Assembly: GCF_900128485.1 (NCBI RefSeq)
Contig: NZ_LT635855.1
Span: 12,096-76,095 of the forward strand
Length of the DNA stretch: 64,000 nt
Reading direction: 5' to 3'
DNA from: Duodenibacillus massiliensis
Lineage (GTDB): Bacteria; Pseudomonadota; Gammaproteobacteria; Burkholderiales; Burkholderiaceae_F
A program made the translations under genes and the position numbers. Every line of letters begins with the position of its first letter. The first letter of the stretch is position 1. Below, piece after piece: positions 34,623 through 47,311 of this stretch. The notes beneath the pieces were generated by a model. It was not told where the DNA came from and made no database searches. It saw only the letters and a list, made by a program, of their open reading frames with translations.

Positions 34623-35009
34623 ATGAGTAATACAAACGTACAGCCCGAATCCAACAAAGCGCTTGATATCGGCGTTGTGACACTTGCGGTGTTGATCGTT
34701 GCGGCGGGCATTTTTGCCTTTACGTTTCTGACCGATCAGCAGCTCGGCATCCGTATCGGCGCTCTGGTGGGCGGCCTGGTGATCGGCTGCGGCGTTGCCG
34801 CATTTTCGCCCTCGGGCAAACGCTTCATCGGTTTTTGCCGTGAGTCCTATGACGAACTGCGCCGCGTTGTCTGGCCGACCCGCCGTGAAACGGTGAATAC
34901 CACGGGACTGGTGATGGCTTTTGTCGTGGCCGTTGCCTTCTACCTGTTTGTTGTCGACAAGTTCGTGGAGTGGGGCCTTTACGACGGACTGTTGCGTCTG
35001 TCGTTCTAA
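34623..35009 (+). CDS. secE: Preprotein translocase subunit SecE
   Basis: 128 residues with three membrane helices, as in the E. coli type (not the short single-helix form). The third helix follows the conserved cytosolic amphipathic segment FCRESYDELRRVVWPTRRET. Part of SecYEG in the inner membrane. Precedes nusG by 19 bp. Confidence 0.95.
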   Translation: MSNTNVQPESNKALDIGVVTLAVLIVAAGIFAFTFLTDQQLGIRIGALVGGLVIGCGVAAFSPSGKRFIGFCRESYDELRRVVWPTRRETVNTTGLVMAFVVAVAFYLFVVDKFVEWGLYDGLLRLSF

Positions 35010-35028
35010 CCTCAGCGGGGAAGCTTAA

Positions 35029-35589
35029 ATGTCTGAAGATACCAATCAGAACAAGCAGCCGGAAATGCGCTGGTATACGTTGCACGTCTATTCCACGATG
35101 GAAAAGAGTGTCGCCAAAGCCATTCAGGACCGCATTGATCATTCTGATCTGAAGCAGTATTTCGGCGAAGTGCTACTGCCGATTGAAAAGGTGCAGGAAA
35201 ACCGGAACGGCCGCAAGTATGAAAGCGAACGCCGCATGTACCCGGGCTATGTTTTCGTTGAGATGGTCATGAACGAAGACACCTGGCACCTGATGAACTC
35301 CACGCCGCGCGTGATCGAATTCCTCGGCAACAACAATCCCGTGCCGCTTTCTCAGCGTGAAATCGACGGCATCAAGGGCCGCATGAATGTCGGTACCGGT
35401 GAAAAAGCCCGTCCGAAGGTTCTTTTTGAAGTGGGCGAAACGGTCCGCATCAAGGAAGGTCCCTTTACGGACTTCAACGGCCGCGTCGAAGAAGTCATGT
35501 ACGACAAGTCGCGTCTGCGCTGCTTCGTGTCGATCTTCGGCCGCGAAACGAGCGTTGAACTCGCGTTTAACGAAGTCGAGAAAGTCTGA
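35029..35589 (+). CDS. nusG: Transcription termination/antitermination factor NusG
   Basis: 186 residues. NGN domain (RWYTLHVYSTMEKSVAKAIQ; RRMYPGYVFVEM) and C-terminal KOW domain (VGETVRIKEGPFTDFNGRVE). Binds the polymerase clamp and links it to ribosome S10 or Rho. Same operon as secE, with a terminator after it. Confidence 0.97.
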   Translation: MSEDTNQNKQPEMRWYTLHVYSTMEKSVAKAIQDRIDHSDLKQYFGEVLLPIEKVQENRNGRKYESERRMYPGYVFVEMVMNEDTWHLMNSTPRVIEFLGNNNPVPLSQREIDGIKGRMNVGTGEKARPKVLFEVGETVRIKEGPFTDFNGRVEEVMYDKSRLRCFVSIFGRETSVELAFNEVEKV

Positions 35590-35596
35590 TCTCAGC

Positions 35597-35655
35597 CGCC
35601 CTTTCGGGCGGACTGAAAGAAGCGGACCCGGTGGCAGACACTGTGGTCCGTTTTT
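35597..35655 (+). terminator. Terminator after nusG
   Basis: A small hairpin CCGCCC-tttc-GGGCGG (35597-35612) precedes the main one: CGGACC (35623-35628), loop, GGTCCG (35645-35650) and TTTTT. Confidence 0.8.
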
Positions 35656-35714
35656 CTTGAGACCACAAACTGTTGTATTTTGAGCGGCAGTTTTAAATTT
35701 TTTTCGGTAAGGGT

Positions 35715-35743
35715 TTGCTTTTGCTGAAATTTTTCGGCATAAT
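35715..35743 (+). promoter_or_regulatory. Probable promoter of rplKAJL-rpoBC
   Basis: TTGCTT at 35715-35720, 17-bp spacer, CATAAT at 35738-35743; 71 bp before rplK. Stands after the nusG terminator. Confidence 0.6.
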
Positions 35744-35813
35744 GGCGCCCTTTCTTATTTTAACTGGGGAGCACGCTCATATTGACCGTGCGCAGGAACC
35801 CAGGGAGTCAAAA

Positions 35814-36245
35814 ATGGCAAAGAAAATCGTCGGCTTTATTAAGCTGCAGATTCCTGCAGGCAAAGCCAATCCCTCGCCCCCCGTTGGTCCGGCTCTCGGC
35901 CAGCGCGGTCTGAACATCATGGAATTCTGCAAGGCCTTTAACGCCAAGACGCAGAAGATGGAAGCAGGTCTTCCGATTCCGGTTGTGATCACCGCCTACG
36001 CCGACAAGAGCTTCACCTTCGTGATGAAGACGCCCCCGGCTACGGTTCTGATCAAGAAGGCCGCGAAGATCACCAAGGGTTCGGCCCGTCCGCACACGGA
36101 CAAGGTCGGCAAGATCACGCGCGCTCAGGCTGAAGAAATCGCCAAGATGAAGCAGCCTGATCTCACTGCCGCCGATATGGACGCGGCCGTGCGCACGATC
36201 GCGGGTTCTGCCCGTTCCATGGGTATCACGGTGGAGGGTCTGTAA
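35814..36245 (+). CDS. rplK: 50S ribosomal protein L11
   Basis: 143 residues from ATG 35814 (aggga upstream). [20 protein letters not shown] and [20 protein letters not shown] are the invariant start with the proline-rich thiostrepton-binding N-domain; the C-domain binds the 23S GTPase centre. Overlong frame upstream rejected. 1 bp before rplA. Confidence 0.98.
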   Translation: MAKKIVGFIKLQIPAGKANPSPPVGPALGQRGLNIMEFCKAFNAKTQKMEAGLPIPVVITAYADKSFTFVMKTPPATVLIKKAAKITKGSARPHTDKVGKITRAQAEEIAKMKQPDLTAADMDAAVRTIAGSARSMGITVEGL

Positions 36246-36246
36246 G

Positions 36247-36939
36247 ATGGCAGCCAAACTTTCCAAGCGCGTTAAAGCCAACGCCGCCAAGTACGATCTT
36301 TCCAAGCACTATCCGGTTCTGGAGGCTCTCGAAGCCGTCAAGGCCTGCGCCAACGCCAAGTTCGACGAATCCGTCGACGTGGCTGTTCAGCTCGGCATTG
36401 ACACCCGTAAGTCCGACCAGACCATCCGCGGTGCTGTTGTTATGCCCGAAGGTACCGGTAAGACCGTCCGTGTCGCCGTGTTCACCCAGGGTGCCCATGC
36501 CGAAGAAGCCAAGGCTGCCGGTGCCGATATTGTCGGTTTCGACGACCTCGCCGCTGAAGTCAAGGCCGGCAAGATGGACTTTGATGTTGTGATCGCCAGC
36601 CCCGACGCCATGCGTGTTGTCGGTCAGCTCGGTCAGATCCTCGGCCCGCGCGGCCTGATGCCGAACCCGAAGGTCGGCACCGTGACCCCGAACGTTGCCC
36701 AGGCCGTTAAGAACGCCAAGGCCGGTCAGGTTCAGTTCCGCGCCGACAAGGCCGGTATCGTTCACGCCCCGATCGGCCGTGCATCCTTTGATGCCGCCCG
36801 CTTGGCGACGAACCTTAAGGCACTGATCGAACAGATCAACAAGCTCAAGCCCGCCAGCCAGAAGGGTATCTACCTCAAGAAGGTGGCCGTGAGCTCGACG
36901 ATGGGTATCGGTGCCCGCGTGGATATCTCCACGCTTTAA
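36247..36939 (+). CDS. rplA: 50S ribosomal protein L1
   Basis: 230 residues. [20 protein letters not shown] and [17 protein letters not shown] are L1 signatures. In E. coli L1 binds its own rplKA mRNA to repress both; the tight rplK-rplA coupling here allows the same. Followed by a 399-bp leader before rplJ. Confidence 0.98.
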   Translation: MAAKLSKRVKANAAKYDLSKHYPVLEALEAVKACANAKFDESVDVAVQLGIDTRKSDQTIRGAVVMPEGTGKTVRVAVFTQGAHAEEAKAAGADIVGFDDLAAEVKAGKMDFDVVIASPDAMRVVGQLGQILGPRGLMPNPKVGTVTPNVAQAVKNAKAGQVQFRADKAGIVHAPIGRASFDAARLATNLKALIEQINKLKPASQKGIYLKKVAVSSTMGIGARVDISTL

Positions 36940-37338
36940 TGCAGTAAACCAGGGTTAAAGCCCGATGACGTTGTCGGAGGGCTTTGATTCGAAAAGAGGT
37001 CGTGAGGCCTCGAGGGCTTTGGGTGGTACGCCGTTTTCGGACGGCGCACCGCTGTCAAAGACCGCTGGAGGGACGCCCGGCGCTTTTGCTGGGGATTGGC
37101 AGTCACATCGGGTGCCCTTTAATTGTCTCGAACATTCCGGAAAAACCGCACCCCGCGGTCGGAAAGGTTGCCGAGATATCCAGCGCAGACGGTTCAAACC
37201 TCAAAGAGAGACTCTGTGTTGTGTTGAAGGATTTTTCCTGCCCACGCACGAACAACTCTCAGAGACGGGTTAACCGGTTATTAAAAGAACCGGTGCATTC
37301 AGTGTTGTTTCGGATGCACCTCTGAGTGGAGCCAGACC
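36940..37338 (+). promoter_or_regulatory. rplJ leader (probable L10 autoregulatory leader)
   Basis: 399 bases without a gene between rplA and rplJ, the position of the known L10(L12)-binding leader. Visible stems: CGCCGT-tttcgg-ACGGCG (37029-37046); ACCGGTT (37273-37279) with AACCGGT (37288-37294); and GGTGCAT (37292-37298) with ATGCACC (37314-37320). The last two share bases 37292-37294 and exclude each other. Assignment is by position and family knowledge, not by a covariance-model search. A promoter within it is possible but was not identified. Confidence 0.6.
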
Positions 37339-37869
37339 ATGGGTCTTAATCGTCAAGACAAAGCGGCAGTGATTGAAGAGATGCGCGGCATTGTTGCCAA
37401 CACCTCCGCAATCGTTATCGCTGAATACCGTGGGCTGACCGTTGAAGCAGTTACCAAGCTGCGTGCCAATGCACGTCAGCAGGGTGTGCAGTTGCGTGTG
37501 GTCAAGAACACGCTGGTGCGTCGTGCCGTCGAAGGAACGGCGTTTGCCGATCTGGCCGAGAAGTTCTCCGGCCCGCTCGTCTACGCTTTCTCCGCCGATC
37601 CGGTCGCCGCTGCCAAGGTTCTTGCTCAGTTTGCCAAGGAAAACGACAAGCTCGTTATCAAGGGCGGTGCGATGGCCAACTACGTCATGGACGTGGAAGG
37701 CGTCAAACAGCTCGCCTCGATGCCGAGCCGCGAAGAACTCCTCGCCAAGCTGATGGCTACGATGAACGAACCGGTTGCGAAACTTGTTCGTACTATTAAC
37801 GAAGTGCCTGCGCGCTTCGTGCGCACTGTGGCTGCTTACCGCGATGCCCAGGAAAAGGCTGCTGCCTGA
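37339..37869 (+). CDS. rplJ: 50S ribosomal protein L10
   Basis: 176 residues. Begins [20 protein letters not shown], with the conserved [16 protein letters not shown] and [17 protein letters not shown]-binding part, then a C-terminal helix that holds the L7/L12 dimers. Represses rplJL translation in relatives through its leader. 42 bp before rplL. Confidence 0.98.
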   Translation: MGLNRQDKAAVIEEMRGIVANTSAIVIAEYRGLTVEAVTKLRANARQQGVQLRVVKNTLVRRAVEGTAFADLAEKFSGPLVYAFSADPVAAAKVLAQFAKENDKLVIKGGAMANYVMDVEGVKQLASMPSREELLAKLMATMNEPVAKLVRTINEVPARFVRTVAAYRDAQEKAAA

Positions 37870-37911
37870 TTTTTAACCAATTCAATTTAATACACAGTTA
37901 CGGAGTCAAAA

Positions 37912-38292
<381 letters not shown>

Positions 38293-38617
38293 TTTTCCTT
38301 TCGGAAAAAATACTTGCCGGAGACGGCGTGAGGACTTGCTCCCGCGCTGTTTCCCTGCGAAGAAGAGTTTCGGGTTGTTCCGGGCTCTTCTTCGGATTTT
38401 GAGGTGTGTTCTGTATAATCAGAATTCAGCTCAAAGTCAAAGTCTGAATGATCGGGAAGAGCAGGAAGATATCTCTGACGTTCCAGCCGCGCGGACGCAA
38501 TACCTGGTATTGCCCGAGCGGCTTTTGGCGTCTCTGTAATCCGTGCAGGCAATGCTTTCCGTCGATTGAACTTTGAACCCACGTGTTTTTCTCCCCCTCG
38601 CGTCGAACGGAGTCTCC
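38293..38617 (+). promoter_or_regulatory. rplL-rpoB spacer with attenuator-like hairpin and possible promoter
   Basis: 325 bp. TTTTCC-tttc-GGAAAA (38293-38308) directly after the rplL stop; then CGAAGAAGAG (38358-38367) paired with CTCTTCTTCG (38385-38394), followed by GATTTTG. In E. coli a partial terminator sits at this place and sets the ratio of L7/L12 to RNA polymerase. TATAAT at 38412-38417 could be a -10 of an rpoB promoter, but no good -35 lies 17 bp before it. Remainder is the untranslated rpoB leader. Confidence 0.6.
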
Positions 38618-41600
38618 ATGTCGTACTCGTTCACTGAAAAGAAACGCATTCGGAAGAGTTTTGCTTCGCGTCCGAGCGTCCTTGAAGTGCCCTCCCTGTT
38701 GGAAATGCAGCTTCGCAGCTACGAAGAATTCCTTCAGGCGGATGTCAAGCCCGAAAGCCGTAAGGATAACGGCCTGCAGGCAGCCTTCACTTCCATCTTC
38801 CCTATCACGAGCCACAACGGTTATGCCCGTCTGAAGTTCCTCGGCTACAAGCTGCAGAAGCCCGAGTTTGACGTCGCTGAATGCCAGTTGAGAGGGCTCA
38901 CCTACAGCTCGGCACTGCGCGCCCGCATCCAGCTCGAAATTTTTGACCGTGATGCCGCCAAACCCGGCACCGTCAAGGAAATCCGCGAAAACGACGTCTA
39001 CATGGGCGAAATCCCGCTCATGACGGAAAAGGCTTCGTTCATCATCAACGGCAGCGAACGCGTTATCGTGAGTCAGCTGCACCGTTCGCCCGGTATTTTC
39101 TTCGAGCACGACAAGGGTAAGACGCACTCCTCGGGAAAGCTTCTTTTCTCGGCCCGCGTGATTCCTTACCGCGGCTCCTGGCTTGACTTCGAATTTGACC
39201 CGAAGGATCTCGTTTACTTCCGTGTGGACCGCCGCCGCAAGATGGCCGGCACGATCCTTCTGAAGGCCATTGGTCTGACGCCAGAAGACATCCTTGCGCA
39301 CTTCTACGATTTTGACCAGTTCCGCATTCTGCAGAAGGGTGTGACCTGGAACTTCGAACCGTCGCGCCTGCAGGGTGAAACGGCCGCCTTTGACATCAAG
39401 GATGCCGACGGCAAGCTCATTGTCGCCAAGGACAAGCGCATCACCGCCCGTCACGTTCGTCTGATGAACGAAGCCGGTGTGAAGAGCCTTTCCGTGCCCG
39501 ATGAATTCCTGATCGGCCGCGTTCTTGCCAAGGCTGTCTACGACAAGACCACCGGTGAAAAGATCGTTGATGCCAACGACGAAATCACCGAGGATTCGCT
39601 CGAAGCTCTGCGCGAACACAAGATCCGTCAGATCGATACGCTCTTTACGAACGATCTTGACCGTGGTGCCTACATCTCCAACACGCTGCGTCTGGATGAA
39701 AATCCCGACGAGCTCTCCGCTCGCATCGCCATTTACCGCATGATGCGTCCGGGTGAGCCGCCCACGGAAGAAGCCGTTGAAGGGCTCTTTAACCGGCTCT
39801 TCTTTGATTCTGACGCCTACGATCTGTCGCGTGTGGGCCGCATGAAGGTCAACGCCCGTTTCGGCCGCCCGAGCGCCGAAGGTTCGATGACGCTTACGAA
39901 GGAAGACATCATCGACACGATGAAGGTCCTCGTCGCTCTGCGTAACGGCGCTGATACGGTGAAGCTCACCGATGCCGAAGGCAATGAGCGCGTCATTGAA
40001 ATCCACGGCGTGGACGATATTGACCACCTGGGCAACCGCCGTGTGCGCTGCGTGGGTGAATTGGCAGAAAACCAGTTCCGTGCCGGCCTCGTCCGTGTGG
40101 AACGCGCCGTACGCGAACGTCTGGGTTCGGCTGAAAGCGACAACCTCACGCCTCAGGATCTGATTAATTCCAAGCCTATCTCGGCCTCGATCCGCGAATT
40201 CTTCGGCTCCTCGCAGCTGAGTCAGTTCATGGACCAGACCAACCCCTTGTCGGAAATCACGCACAAGCGCCGTATTTCCGCTCTGGGCCCGGGCGGTCTG
40301 ACCCGCGAACGCGCGGGCTTTGAAGTCCGCGACGTGCATGCCACGCACTACGGCCGCGTCTGCCCGATTGAAACGCCTGAAGGTCCGAACATCGGTCTGA
40401 TTAACTCGCTCGCTCTGTACGCGCGCCTCAATGAATACGGGTTCCTTGAGACCCCGTACCGCAAGGTTGAAAACGGCGTGGCGCTCTCTGGCGAAGAAAA
40501 CATTCACTACCTGTCCGCCATCGAAGAAGGTAAGTACGTGATCGCCCAGGCCAACGCCGAAATGGACGATAACGGCAAGTTGATCGGCGAACTGGTGAGC
40601 GCCCGTGAAAACGGCGAATTCATCATGGCTTCGCCTGACCGCGTGCAGTACATGGACGTGGCCCCGGCGCAGATCGTGTCGGTTGCCGCAAGCCTGATTC
40701 CGTTCCTTGAACACGACGACGCCAACCGCGCTCTGATGGGCTCGAACATGCAGCGTCAGGGTGTGCCTGTGCTGCGTCCGGAAAAGCCGGTTGTCGGTAC
40801 CGGTATTGAACGTACGGTTGCCGTGGACTCCAAGGCCACTGTGCAGGCCCGCCGCGGCGGTCTCGTCGAATACGTTGACGCCACCCGCGTTGTGGTGCGT
40901 GTGAACGACGATGAAAACGTCGCCGGTGAAGTGGGTGTGGATATCTACAACCTGCAGAAGTTCACGCGTTCCAACGGTTCCACGACGCTGAATCAGCGTC
41001 CGATTGTCAAGCGTGGCGACATCATCGCCAAGGGTGACGTTCTCGCTGACGGTGCTTCCACCGATATGGGCGAACTCGCGCTCGGCCAGAACATGCTGAT
41101 CGCCTTCATGCCCTGGAACGGCTACAACTACGAAGACTCGGTTCTGATCAGCGAAAAGGTGGTGGCAGACGACCGCTACACCTCCATTCACATTGAAGAA
41201 CTCGATGTGGTGGCCCGTGACACCAAGCTCGGACCGGAAGACATCACCCGCGATATTTCCAACCTTTCGGAAAATCAGCTTAATCGTCTTGACGAATCCG
41301 GTATTGTCGCAATCGGCGCTGAAGTAAAGGCGGGCGACGTTCTCGTGGGCAAAGTGACCCCGAAGGGCGAAACGCAACTCACCCCCGAAGAGAAGCTTCT
41401 GCGCGTCATCTTCGGTGAGAAGGCAAGCGATGTGAAGGACACGAGCCTGCGCGTGCCGCCCGGAATGGCCGGCATCGTTATGGACGTGCAGGTCTTTACC
41501 CGCGAAGGCGTGGAAAAGGATAAGCGTGCGAAGTCCATCATCGAAGAGCAGTTAAAGCGCTACGACAAGGAATTGAAGGACGCGCTGCGCATTGTTGAAA

Positions 41601-42805
41601 CCGACGTCTTTGCCCGTCTGCGCCGTCAGCTCGCAGGCCGCGTCGCTTCGGGCGGTCCCGAGGGCGTGAAGGCCGGCGCGAAGCTCACTCCGGCGGTGCT
41701 TGAAGCCGTCAACGGCTATGACCTCTTTGAAATCCGCATGAAGGAAGAAGAGGATCAGAAGCTCATTGACCTTGCCCGCAAGGTCGTCGACGACAAGCGC
41801 GAAGACAACCGTCAGCGTCTGGCCGAAAAGAACGACAAATTAAACCGCGGCGACGAACTGCCCCCGGGCGTACTGAAGATGGTCAAGGTCTTCATCGCTG
41901 AGAAGCGCCGTCTGCAGCCCGGTGACAAGATGTCCGGCCGCCACGGCAACAAGGGTGTGGTCTCCAAGATCTGCCCGGTGGAAGATATGCCCTACATGGC
42001 TGACGGCCGTCCCGCCGACATCTGCCTCAATCCCCTGGGCGTGCCTTCCCGTATGAACATCGGTCAGATTCTTGAAGTGCATCTGGGCTGGGCCGCCAAG
42101 GGTATCGGCTGGCGCATTGCCGAGATGCTCAAGACCGAACAGGTCAAGCAGATCCGCGCGTTCCTCAATGAGGTTTACAACCGCACGGGCAAGAAGGAAG
42201 ACCTCGACAGCCTCACCGATGACGAACTGATGGCAATGGCAAAGAACCTTGCCAACGGCGTGCCCTTTGCCACGCCCGTCTTTGACGGCGCCACGGAAGA
42301 ACAGATCCGCATGATGCTCGATCTCGCCTTCCCGGATGAGGAAGCGAAGAAGCTGCAGCTGACGCCTGCCAAGACCCAGGCAACGCTTTACGACGGCCGC
42401 ACGGGTGATCCGTTTGACCGTCCTGTCACGGTGGGCTACATGCACTTCCTGAAGCTGCACCACCTGGTCGACGACAAGATGCACGCCCGCTCCACGGGTC
42501 CGTACAGCCTTGTCACGCAGCAGCCCCTGGGCGGTAAGGCTCAGTTCGGCGGCCAGCGTTTCGGCGAAATGGAAGTCTGGGCACTGGAAGCCTACGGCGC
42601 AAGCTACGTGCTGCAGGAAATGCTCACCGTGAAGTCCGACGACGTCACGGGCCGTACCAAGGTCTACGAGAACATTGTGGGCGGTGAACATCAGATTGAA
42701 GCGGGCATGCCCGAATCCTTCAATGTGCTGGTCCGCGAAATCCGGTCGCTGGGTATTGACATCGACCTTATCAAACGAGACGCTAACGCTAACGCCAAGG
42801 AATAA
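38618..42805 (+). CDS. rpoB: DNA-directed RNA polymerase beta subunit
   Basis: 1,395 residues from ATG 38618 (cggag upstream). Starts [20 protein letters not shown]. The rifampicin region reads [20 protein letters not shown], then [11 protein letters not shown], with wild-type residues at the common resistance positions. C-terminus [12 protein letters not shown]. Forms the catalytic cleft with beta'. The stop is 5 bp before rpoC. Confidence 0.99.
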   Translation: MSYSFTEKKRIRKSFASRPSVLEVPSLLEMQLRSYEEFLQADVKPESRKDNGLQAAFTSIFPITSHNGYARLKFLGYKLQKPEFDVAECQLRGLTYSSALRARIQLEIFDRDAAKPGTVKEIRENDVYMGEIPLMTEKASFIINGSERVIVSQLHRSPGIFFEHDKGKTHSSGKLLFSARVIPYRGSWLDFEFDPKDLVYFRVDRRRKMAGTILLKAIGLTPEDILAHFYDFDQFRILQKGVTWNFEPSRLQGETAAFDIKDADGKLIVAKDKRITARHVRLMNEAGVKSLSVPDEFLIGRVLAKAVYDKTTGEKIVDANDEITEDSLEALREHKIRQIDTLFTNDLDRGAYISNTLRLDENPDELSARIAIYRMMRPGEPPTEEAVEGLFNRLFFDSDAYDLSRVGRMKVNARFGRPSAEGSMTLTKEDIIDTMKVLVALRNGADTVKLTDAEGNERVIEIHGVDDIDHLGNRRVRCVGELAENQFRAGLVRVERAVRERLGSAESDNLTPQDLINSKPISASIREFFGSSQLSQFMDQTNPLSEITHKRRISALGPGGLTRERAGFEVRDVHATHYGRVCPIETPEGPNIGLINSLALYARLNEYGFLETPYRKVENGVALSGEENIHYLSAIEEGKYVIAQANAEMDDNGKLIGELVSARENGEFIMASPDRVQYMDVAPAQIVSVAASLIPFLEHDDANRALMGSNMQRQGVPVLRPEKPVVGTGIERTVAVDSKATVQARRGGLVEYVDATRVVVRVNDDENVAGEVGVDIYNLQKFTRSNGSTTLNQRPIVKRGDIIAKGDVLADGASTDMGELALGQNMLIAFMPWNGYNYEDSVLISEKVVADDRYTSIHIEELDVVARDTKLGPEDITRDISNLSENQLNRLDESGIVAIGAEVKAGDVLVGKVTPKGETQLTPEEKLLRVIFGEKASDVKDTSLRVPPGMAGIVMDVQVFTREGVEKDKRAKSIIEEQLKRYDKELKDALRIVETDVFARLRRQLAGRVASGGPEGVKAGAKLTPAVLEAVNGYDLFEIRMKEEEDQKLIDLARKVVDDKREDNRQRLAEKNDKLNRGDELPPGVLKMVKVFIAEKRRLQPGDKMSGRHGNKGVVSKICPVEDMPYMADGRPADICLNPLGVPSRMNIGQILEVHLGWAAKGIGWRIAEMLKTEQVKQIRAFLNEVYNRTGKKEDLDSLTDDELMAMAKNLANGVPFATPVFDGATEEQIRMMLDLAFPDEEAKKLQLTPAKTQATLYDGRTGDPFDRPVTVGYMHFLKLHHLVDDKMHARSTGPYSLVTQQPLGGKAQFGGQRFGEMEVWALEAYGASYVLQEMLTVKSDDVTGRTKVYENIVGGEHQIEAGMPESFNVLVREIRSLGIDIDLIKRDANANAKE

Positions 42806-42810
42806 GTTCC

Positions 42811-45800
42811 ATGATGAATAAGATTGGTGACTTGTTCAAGCAGCAGACCAACGTTGCTGAACATTTCGACGCCATTAAGATCGGCATCGCATCCCCGGAG
42901 AAGATCCGTTCCTGGTCGTACGGCGAAGTCAAAAAGCCGGAAACCATCAACTACCGTACCTTCAAGCCCGAACGTGACGGCCTGTTTTGCGCCAAGATCT
43001 TCGGACCGATCAAGGACTACGAGTGCCTGTGCGGCAAATACAAGCGCCTCAAGCACCGCGGCGTGATCTGCGAAAAGTGCGGCGTGGAAGTGACGCTTTC
43101 CAAGGTCCGCCGTGAACGCATGGGTCACATTGAGCTCGCAAGCCCCGTTGCGCACATCTGGTTCTTAAAGAGCCTGCCTTCGCGCATGGGTATGGTGCTC
43201 GATATTGCGCTCCGCGATATCGAACGCGTGCTTTACTTTGAAGCCTACTGCGTCACCGACCCGGGCCTCACGCCGCTTACCCGCGGGCAGCTTCTCACGG
43301 AAGACGAATACATCAAGATGCTCTCCGAGCACGGCGATGACTTCAAGGCCATGATGGGCGCTGAAGCCATCCGTGAGCTCCTTGCGAGCATCGACATTGA
43401 TCAGGAAGTCACGAACCTGCGTCAGGAACTCTCTGCAACGAGTTCTGACGCCAAGATCAAGAAGATCGCCAAGCGTCTGAAGGTTCTCGAGGGCTTCCAG
43501 CGCTCCGGCATCAAGCCCGAGTGGATGATTCTTGAGGTGCTGCCGGTGCTGCCGCCGGATCTGCGCCCGCTCGTTCCGTTGGACGGCGGCCGCTTTGCGA
43601 CCTCGGATCTGAATGACCTTTACCGCCGCGTCATCAACCGTAACAACCGCTTGAAGCGCCTCCTGGAACTTAAGGCCCCGGACATCATCGTGCGCAATGA
43701 AAAGCGCATGCTGCAGGAAGCCGTCGACAGCCTCCTCGATAACGGCCGCCGCGGTAAGGCGATGACCGGTCCCAACAAGCGCCCGCTGAAGTCGCTTGCC
43801 GACATGATCAAGGGTAAGTCCGGCCGCTTCCGTCAGAACCTCCTGGGTAAGCGTGTTGACTACTCGGGGCGCTCCGTGATTACGGTGGGGCCGGAACTGC
43901 GTCTGCATCAGTGCGGTCTGCCCAAACTTATGGCGCTTGAGCTCTTTAAGCCCTTCATCTTCAATAAGCTCGAAACCCGTGGCCTTGCCTCCACGATTAA
44001 GAGCGCCAAGAAGATGGTGGACAATCAGGAACCGGTGGTGTGGGATATCCTCGAAGAGGTGATCTACGAACACCCGGTGATGCTCAACCGTGCTCCGACG
44101 CTGCACCGCCTCGGTATTCAGGCCTTTGAACCCAAGCTCATCGAAGGTAAGGCCATTCAGCTGCATCCGCTCGTTTGCGCGGCCTTTAACGCCGACTTCG
44201 ACGGTGACCAGATGGCCGTGCACGTGCCGCTGTCGCTGGAAGCGCAGCTTGAAGCCCGCTGCTTGATGCTTTCGTCGAACAACGTCCTTTTCCCGGCCAA
44301 CGGCGATCCCTCGATCGTTCCGTCGCAGGACATGGTGCTCGGTCTTTACTACTCGACCCGTGAACGCATCAATGCCCCGGGCGAAGGCATGTTCTTTGAA
44401 AACATCGAAGAAGTGCAGCGCGCCTTAGACGCACACGCCATTGTTCTGCAGACCCGCTGCACGGTGCGTATCCGTGAAGTGGACGTGAACAAGGAAACGG
44501 GCGAAAAGACCGAACGCATGAAGCGTTATGAAACGACCGCAGGCCGTGCGCTTCTGTCTTCGATCCTTCCCGACGGCATGAGCTTTGCTGAACTCAACCG
44601 GACCTTAAAGAAGAAGGAAATCGCCAAACTCATCAACCGCTGCTTCCGCAAGTGCGGTCTGCGCGCCACGGTGATGTTTGCCGACCAGCTGAAAAATAAC
44701 GGCTACCGTCTCGCAACGCTTGCCGGTATTTCGATCTGCATCGGCGATATGACCGTTCCGCAGAAGAAGGCCGCGCTCGTGTCGGCTGCCGAAGATGAAG
44801 TGAAGGCGATTGAAGAGCAGTACACCTCGGGTCTTGTGACGAAGGGTGAACGCTACAACAAGGTGATCGATATCTGGGGCCGTACGTCCGACGAAGTCGG
44901 TAAGGTCATGATGAAGGAACTCTCCAATGAGGCCGTCATCGACCGTCACGGCAACAAGACCACCCAGGAATCGTTCAACTCGATTTACATGATGGCCGAC
45001 TCCGGTGCCCGTGGTTCCGCAGCGCAGATTCGTCAGGTTGCCGGTATGCGCGGCCTGATGGCCAAGCCCGACGGCTCCATTATCGAAACACCGATTACGT
45101 CGAACTTCCGCGAAGGTCTGAACGTTCTGCAGTACTTTATTTCGACCCACGGTGCCCGTAAGGGGCTCGCGGATACGGCCTTAAAGACCGCTAACTCCGG
45201 TTACCTCACCCGCCGTCTTGTTGACGTGACGCAGGACCTGGTTGTGGTTGAAGACGACTGCGGCACCACTGACGGCGTTGTGATGCGTCCGCTCGTTGAA
45301 GGCGGCGAAGTCATTCAGGCGCTGCGCGACCGCGTGTTGGGCCGTGTGACGGCTGAGCCCGTCTACGACAACAACAAGGAAGTGCTCGTTGAAGCCGGTG
45401 TGCTCATTGACGAAGACATCTGCGATAAGCTCGATGCCGAAGGCGTGGATGCCGTGAAGGTCCGTACGCCGCTCACCTGCCACACCCGCTACGGTCTGTG
45501 CGCGAAGTGCTACGGCCGTGATCTCGGACGCGGCACGCTTGTGAACGCCGGTGAGTCCGTGGGCGTCATCGCCGCTCAGTCCATCGGTGAACCGGGCACG
45601 CAGCTTACGATGCGTACGTTCCACATCGGTGGTGCGGCAAGCCGTGCGGCGGTTGCTTCCAGCGTTGAAGCCAAGAACGCCGGCGTGGTGAGCTTCTCCC
45701 CGTCGATGCGTTACGTCCAGAACGGTAAGAAAGAACTCATCGTCATTTCCCGCTCGGGCGAACTCATCATCACGGACGCCAACACGGGACGTGAACGTGA

Positions 45801-47199
45801 ACGTCATAAGGTGCCCTACGGTGCGACGCTTCTGATTAAGCCCGACGAGGAAGTGAAGTCCGGCCAGCAGCTCGCCGCCTTTGACCCGATGACGCTGCCG
45901 ATTATTTCCGAATACGCCGGCTCCGTGAAGTTCGAAAACGTCGTTGAAAACGTCACCGTGATGAATCAGGTTGACGAAGTGACGGGTTTGAGCTCCATGG
46001 TTGTGATCGACCCGAAGCGTACGACGAGCTCGAAGTCCTCAAAGACCAAGTCCACGGCCGCCAACGTCATGCGTCCGCTCGTTCACCTCTTGGACGAAGA
46101 GGGCCACGAAGTGAAGATTCCGGGGACCGATCACGCTGTGACGATTCAGCTGCCGGTGGGCGCCATTATCGTGGTGCGCGACGGTCAGACGATTCATCAG
46201 GGCGAAGTGCTCGCACGTATCCCGCGTGAAAGTCAGAAGACCCGTGATATTACGGGCGGTCTGCCGCGAGTGGCCGAACTCTTTGAAGCCAGAAGCCCCA
46301 AGGACGCCGGCATGCTCGCCGAAGAAACCGGTACGGTTACGTTCGGCAAGGAAACCAAGGGTAAGCAGCGCCTCATCATCACCGACAACGACGGTGTTGA
46401 ACACGAGTTCCTGATCAGCAAGGACAAGCAGATCCTCGTGCACGACGGTCAGATCGTGCAGCGCGGTGAAGAAATCGTGGAAGGTCCTGCCGATCCGCAC
46501 GACATTCTGCGTCTGCTCGGCATTGAGGAGCTTGCGCGCTACATCGTCGACGAAGTGCAGGACGTCTACCGTCTGCAGGGCGTGAAGATCAACGACAAGC
46601 ACATCGAAGTGATTGTCCGTCAGATGCTGCGCCGCGTGCAGATCACGGATCCGGGCGACACGCACTTCATCCCGGGCGAACAGGTTGAACGCAGCGAAAT
46701 GCTCGACGAAAACGACCGCGTTGTCGCCGAAGGCAAGACGCCGGCGAAGTACGACAACGTCCTGCTCGGCATCACGAAGGCTTCTTTGTCCACCGACTCC
46801 TTCATTTCCGCCGCTTCCTTCCAGGAAACGACGCGCGTTCTGACTGAAGCCGCCATTATGGGTAAGGAAGACGATCTGCGCGGCCTGAAGGAAAACGTGA
46901 TCGTGGGCCGTCTGATTCCGGCCGGTACGGGCTTGGCCTACCACAAGGCCCGCCGCGCCAAGGATGAGATGGAACGCCGTATGGGTCAGGATCCCTCCGA
47001 AGCCCGCCGTGTCGCCGAAGAGATGTTCGAGTCGACCGATGCGGAAACCGAGAAGGAAGCTGAAGCCATGCGCGAAGAGATGTTCATGAGCGGCGATGCG
47101 GGTAAGGGCGGTTTGTCCGCAGCCCGCCGCGCGGCTGAAGAACTCTTTGCTCAGCCTGAGGAAGAAAAGAAAGAGGACGAAGAAAAGAAGTCTGAATAA
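42811..47199 (+). CDS. rpoC: DNA-directed RNA polymerase beta' subunit with extended C-terminal tail
   Basis: 1,462 residues, longer than E. coli (1,407). Zinc site [20 protein letters not shown]. Catalytic [12 protein letters not shown] with Asp462, Asp464 and Asp466. Trigger loop and bridge helix region [16 protein letters not shown]. After the conserved [17 protein letters not shown] the protein has about 70 extra residues with three similar segments ([26 protein letters not shown]) and an acidic/basic end ([13 protein letters not shown]). The gene ends the operon and is followed by a strong terminator. Confidence 0.98.
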   Translation: MMNKIGDLFKQQTNVAEHFDAIKIGIASPEKIRSWSYGEVKKPETINYRTFKPERDGLFCAKIFGPIKDYECLCGKYKRLKHRGVICEKCGVEVTLSKVRRERMGHIELASPVAHIWFLKSLPSRMGMVLDIALRDIERVLYFEAYCVTDPGLTPLTRGQLLTEDEYIKMLSEHGDDFKAMMGAEAIRELLASIDIDQEVTNLRQELSATSSDAKIKKIAKRLKVLEGFQRSGIKPEWMILEVLPVLPPDLRPLVPLDGGRFATSDLNDLYRRVINRNNRLKRLLELKAPDIIVRNEKRMLQEAVDSLLDNGRRGKAMTGPNKRPLKSLADMIKGKSGRFRQNLLGKRVDYSGRSVITVGPELRLHQCGLPKLMALELFKPFIFNKLETRGLASTIKSAKKMVDNQEPVVWDILEEVIYEHPVMLNRAPTLHRLGIQAFEPKLIEGKAIQLHPLVCAAFNADFDGDQMAVHVPLSLEAQLEARCLMLSSNNVLFPANGDPSIVPSQDMVLGLYYSTRERINAPGEGMFFENIEEVQRALDAHAIVLQTRCTVRIREVDVNKETGEKTERMKRYETTAGRALLSSILPDGMSFAELNRTLKKKEIAKLINRCFRKCGLRATVMFADQLKNNGYRLATLAGISICIGDMTVPQKKAALVSAAEDEVKAIEEQYTSGLVTKGERYNKVIDIWGRTSDEVGKVMMKELSNEAVIDRHGNKTTQESFNSIYMMADSGARGSAAQIRQVAGMRGLMAKPDGSIIETPITSNFREGLNVLQYFISTHGARKGLADTALKTANSGYLTRRLVDVTQDLVVVEDDCGTTDGVVMRPLVEGGEVIQALRDRVLGRVTAEPVYDNNKEVLVEAGVLIDEDICDKLDAEGVDAVKVRTPLTCHTRYGLCAKCYGRDLGRGTLVNAGESVGVIAAQSIGEPGTQLTMRTFHIGGAASRAAVASSVEAKNAGVVSFSPSMRYVQNGKKELIVISRSGELIITDANTGRERERHKVPYGATLLIKPDEEVKSGQQLAAFDPMTLPIISEYAGSVKFENVVENVTVMNQVDEVTGLSSMVVIDPKRTTSSKSSKTKSTAANVMRPLVHLLDEEGHEVKIPGTDHAVTIQLPVGAIIVVRDGQTIHQGEVLARIPRESQKTRDITGGLPRVAELFEARSPKDAGMLAEETGTVTFGKETKGKQRLIITDNDGVEHEFLISKDKQILVHDGQIVQRGEEIVEGPADPHDILRLLGIEELARYIVDEVQDVYRLQGVKINDKHIEVIVRQMLRRVQITDPGDTHFIPGEQVERSEMLDENDRVVAEGKTPAKYDNVLLGITKASLSTDSFISAASFQETTRVLTEAAIMGKEDDLRGLKENVIVGRLIPAGTGLAYHKARRAKDEMERRMGQDPSEARRVAEEMFESTDAETEKEAEAMREEMFMSGDAGKGGLSAARRAAEELFAQPEEEKKEDEEKKSE

Positions 47200-47220
47200 G
47201 ACGGAGTCTGAGTCTAAAAA

Positions 47221-47311
47221 AAGTGCCGCCCGGGGTTTATACCTGCGGATGGCACTTGTAAGGGAAAGCGAAAAGGGCGGAAGGTTTGCCCGAAACGCTT
47301 TCCCTTTTTTA
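47221..47311 (+). terminator. Tandem hairpins ending the rpoBC operon
   Basis: AAGTGCC (47221-47227) pairs with GGCACTT (47251-47257); then AAGGGAAAGCG (47260-47270) pairs with CGCTTTCCCTT (47296-47306) and TTTT follows. The second overlaps the 3' end of the convergent amidohydrolase gene. Confidence 0.85.

Noticed and set aside
38426-41377. 983-codon open frame on the minus strand, antisense to rpoB
   Set aside because: It mirrors the codon bias of rpoB (few stops in the opposite frame), has no recognisable motif, no ribosome binding site, and a His/Val/Arg-heavy composition typical of shadow frames. The same holds for antisense frames over tuf, fusA, acrB and ppk1.
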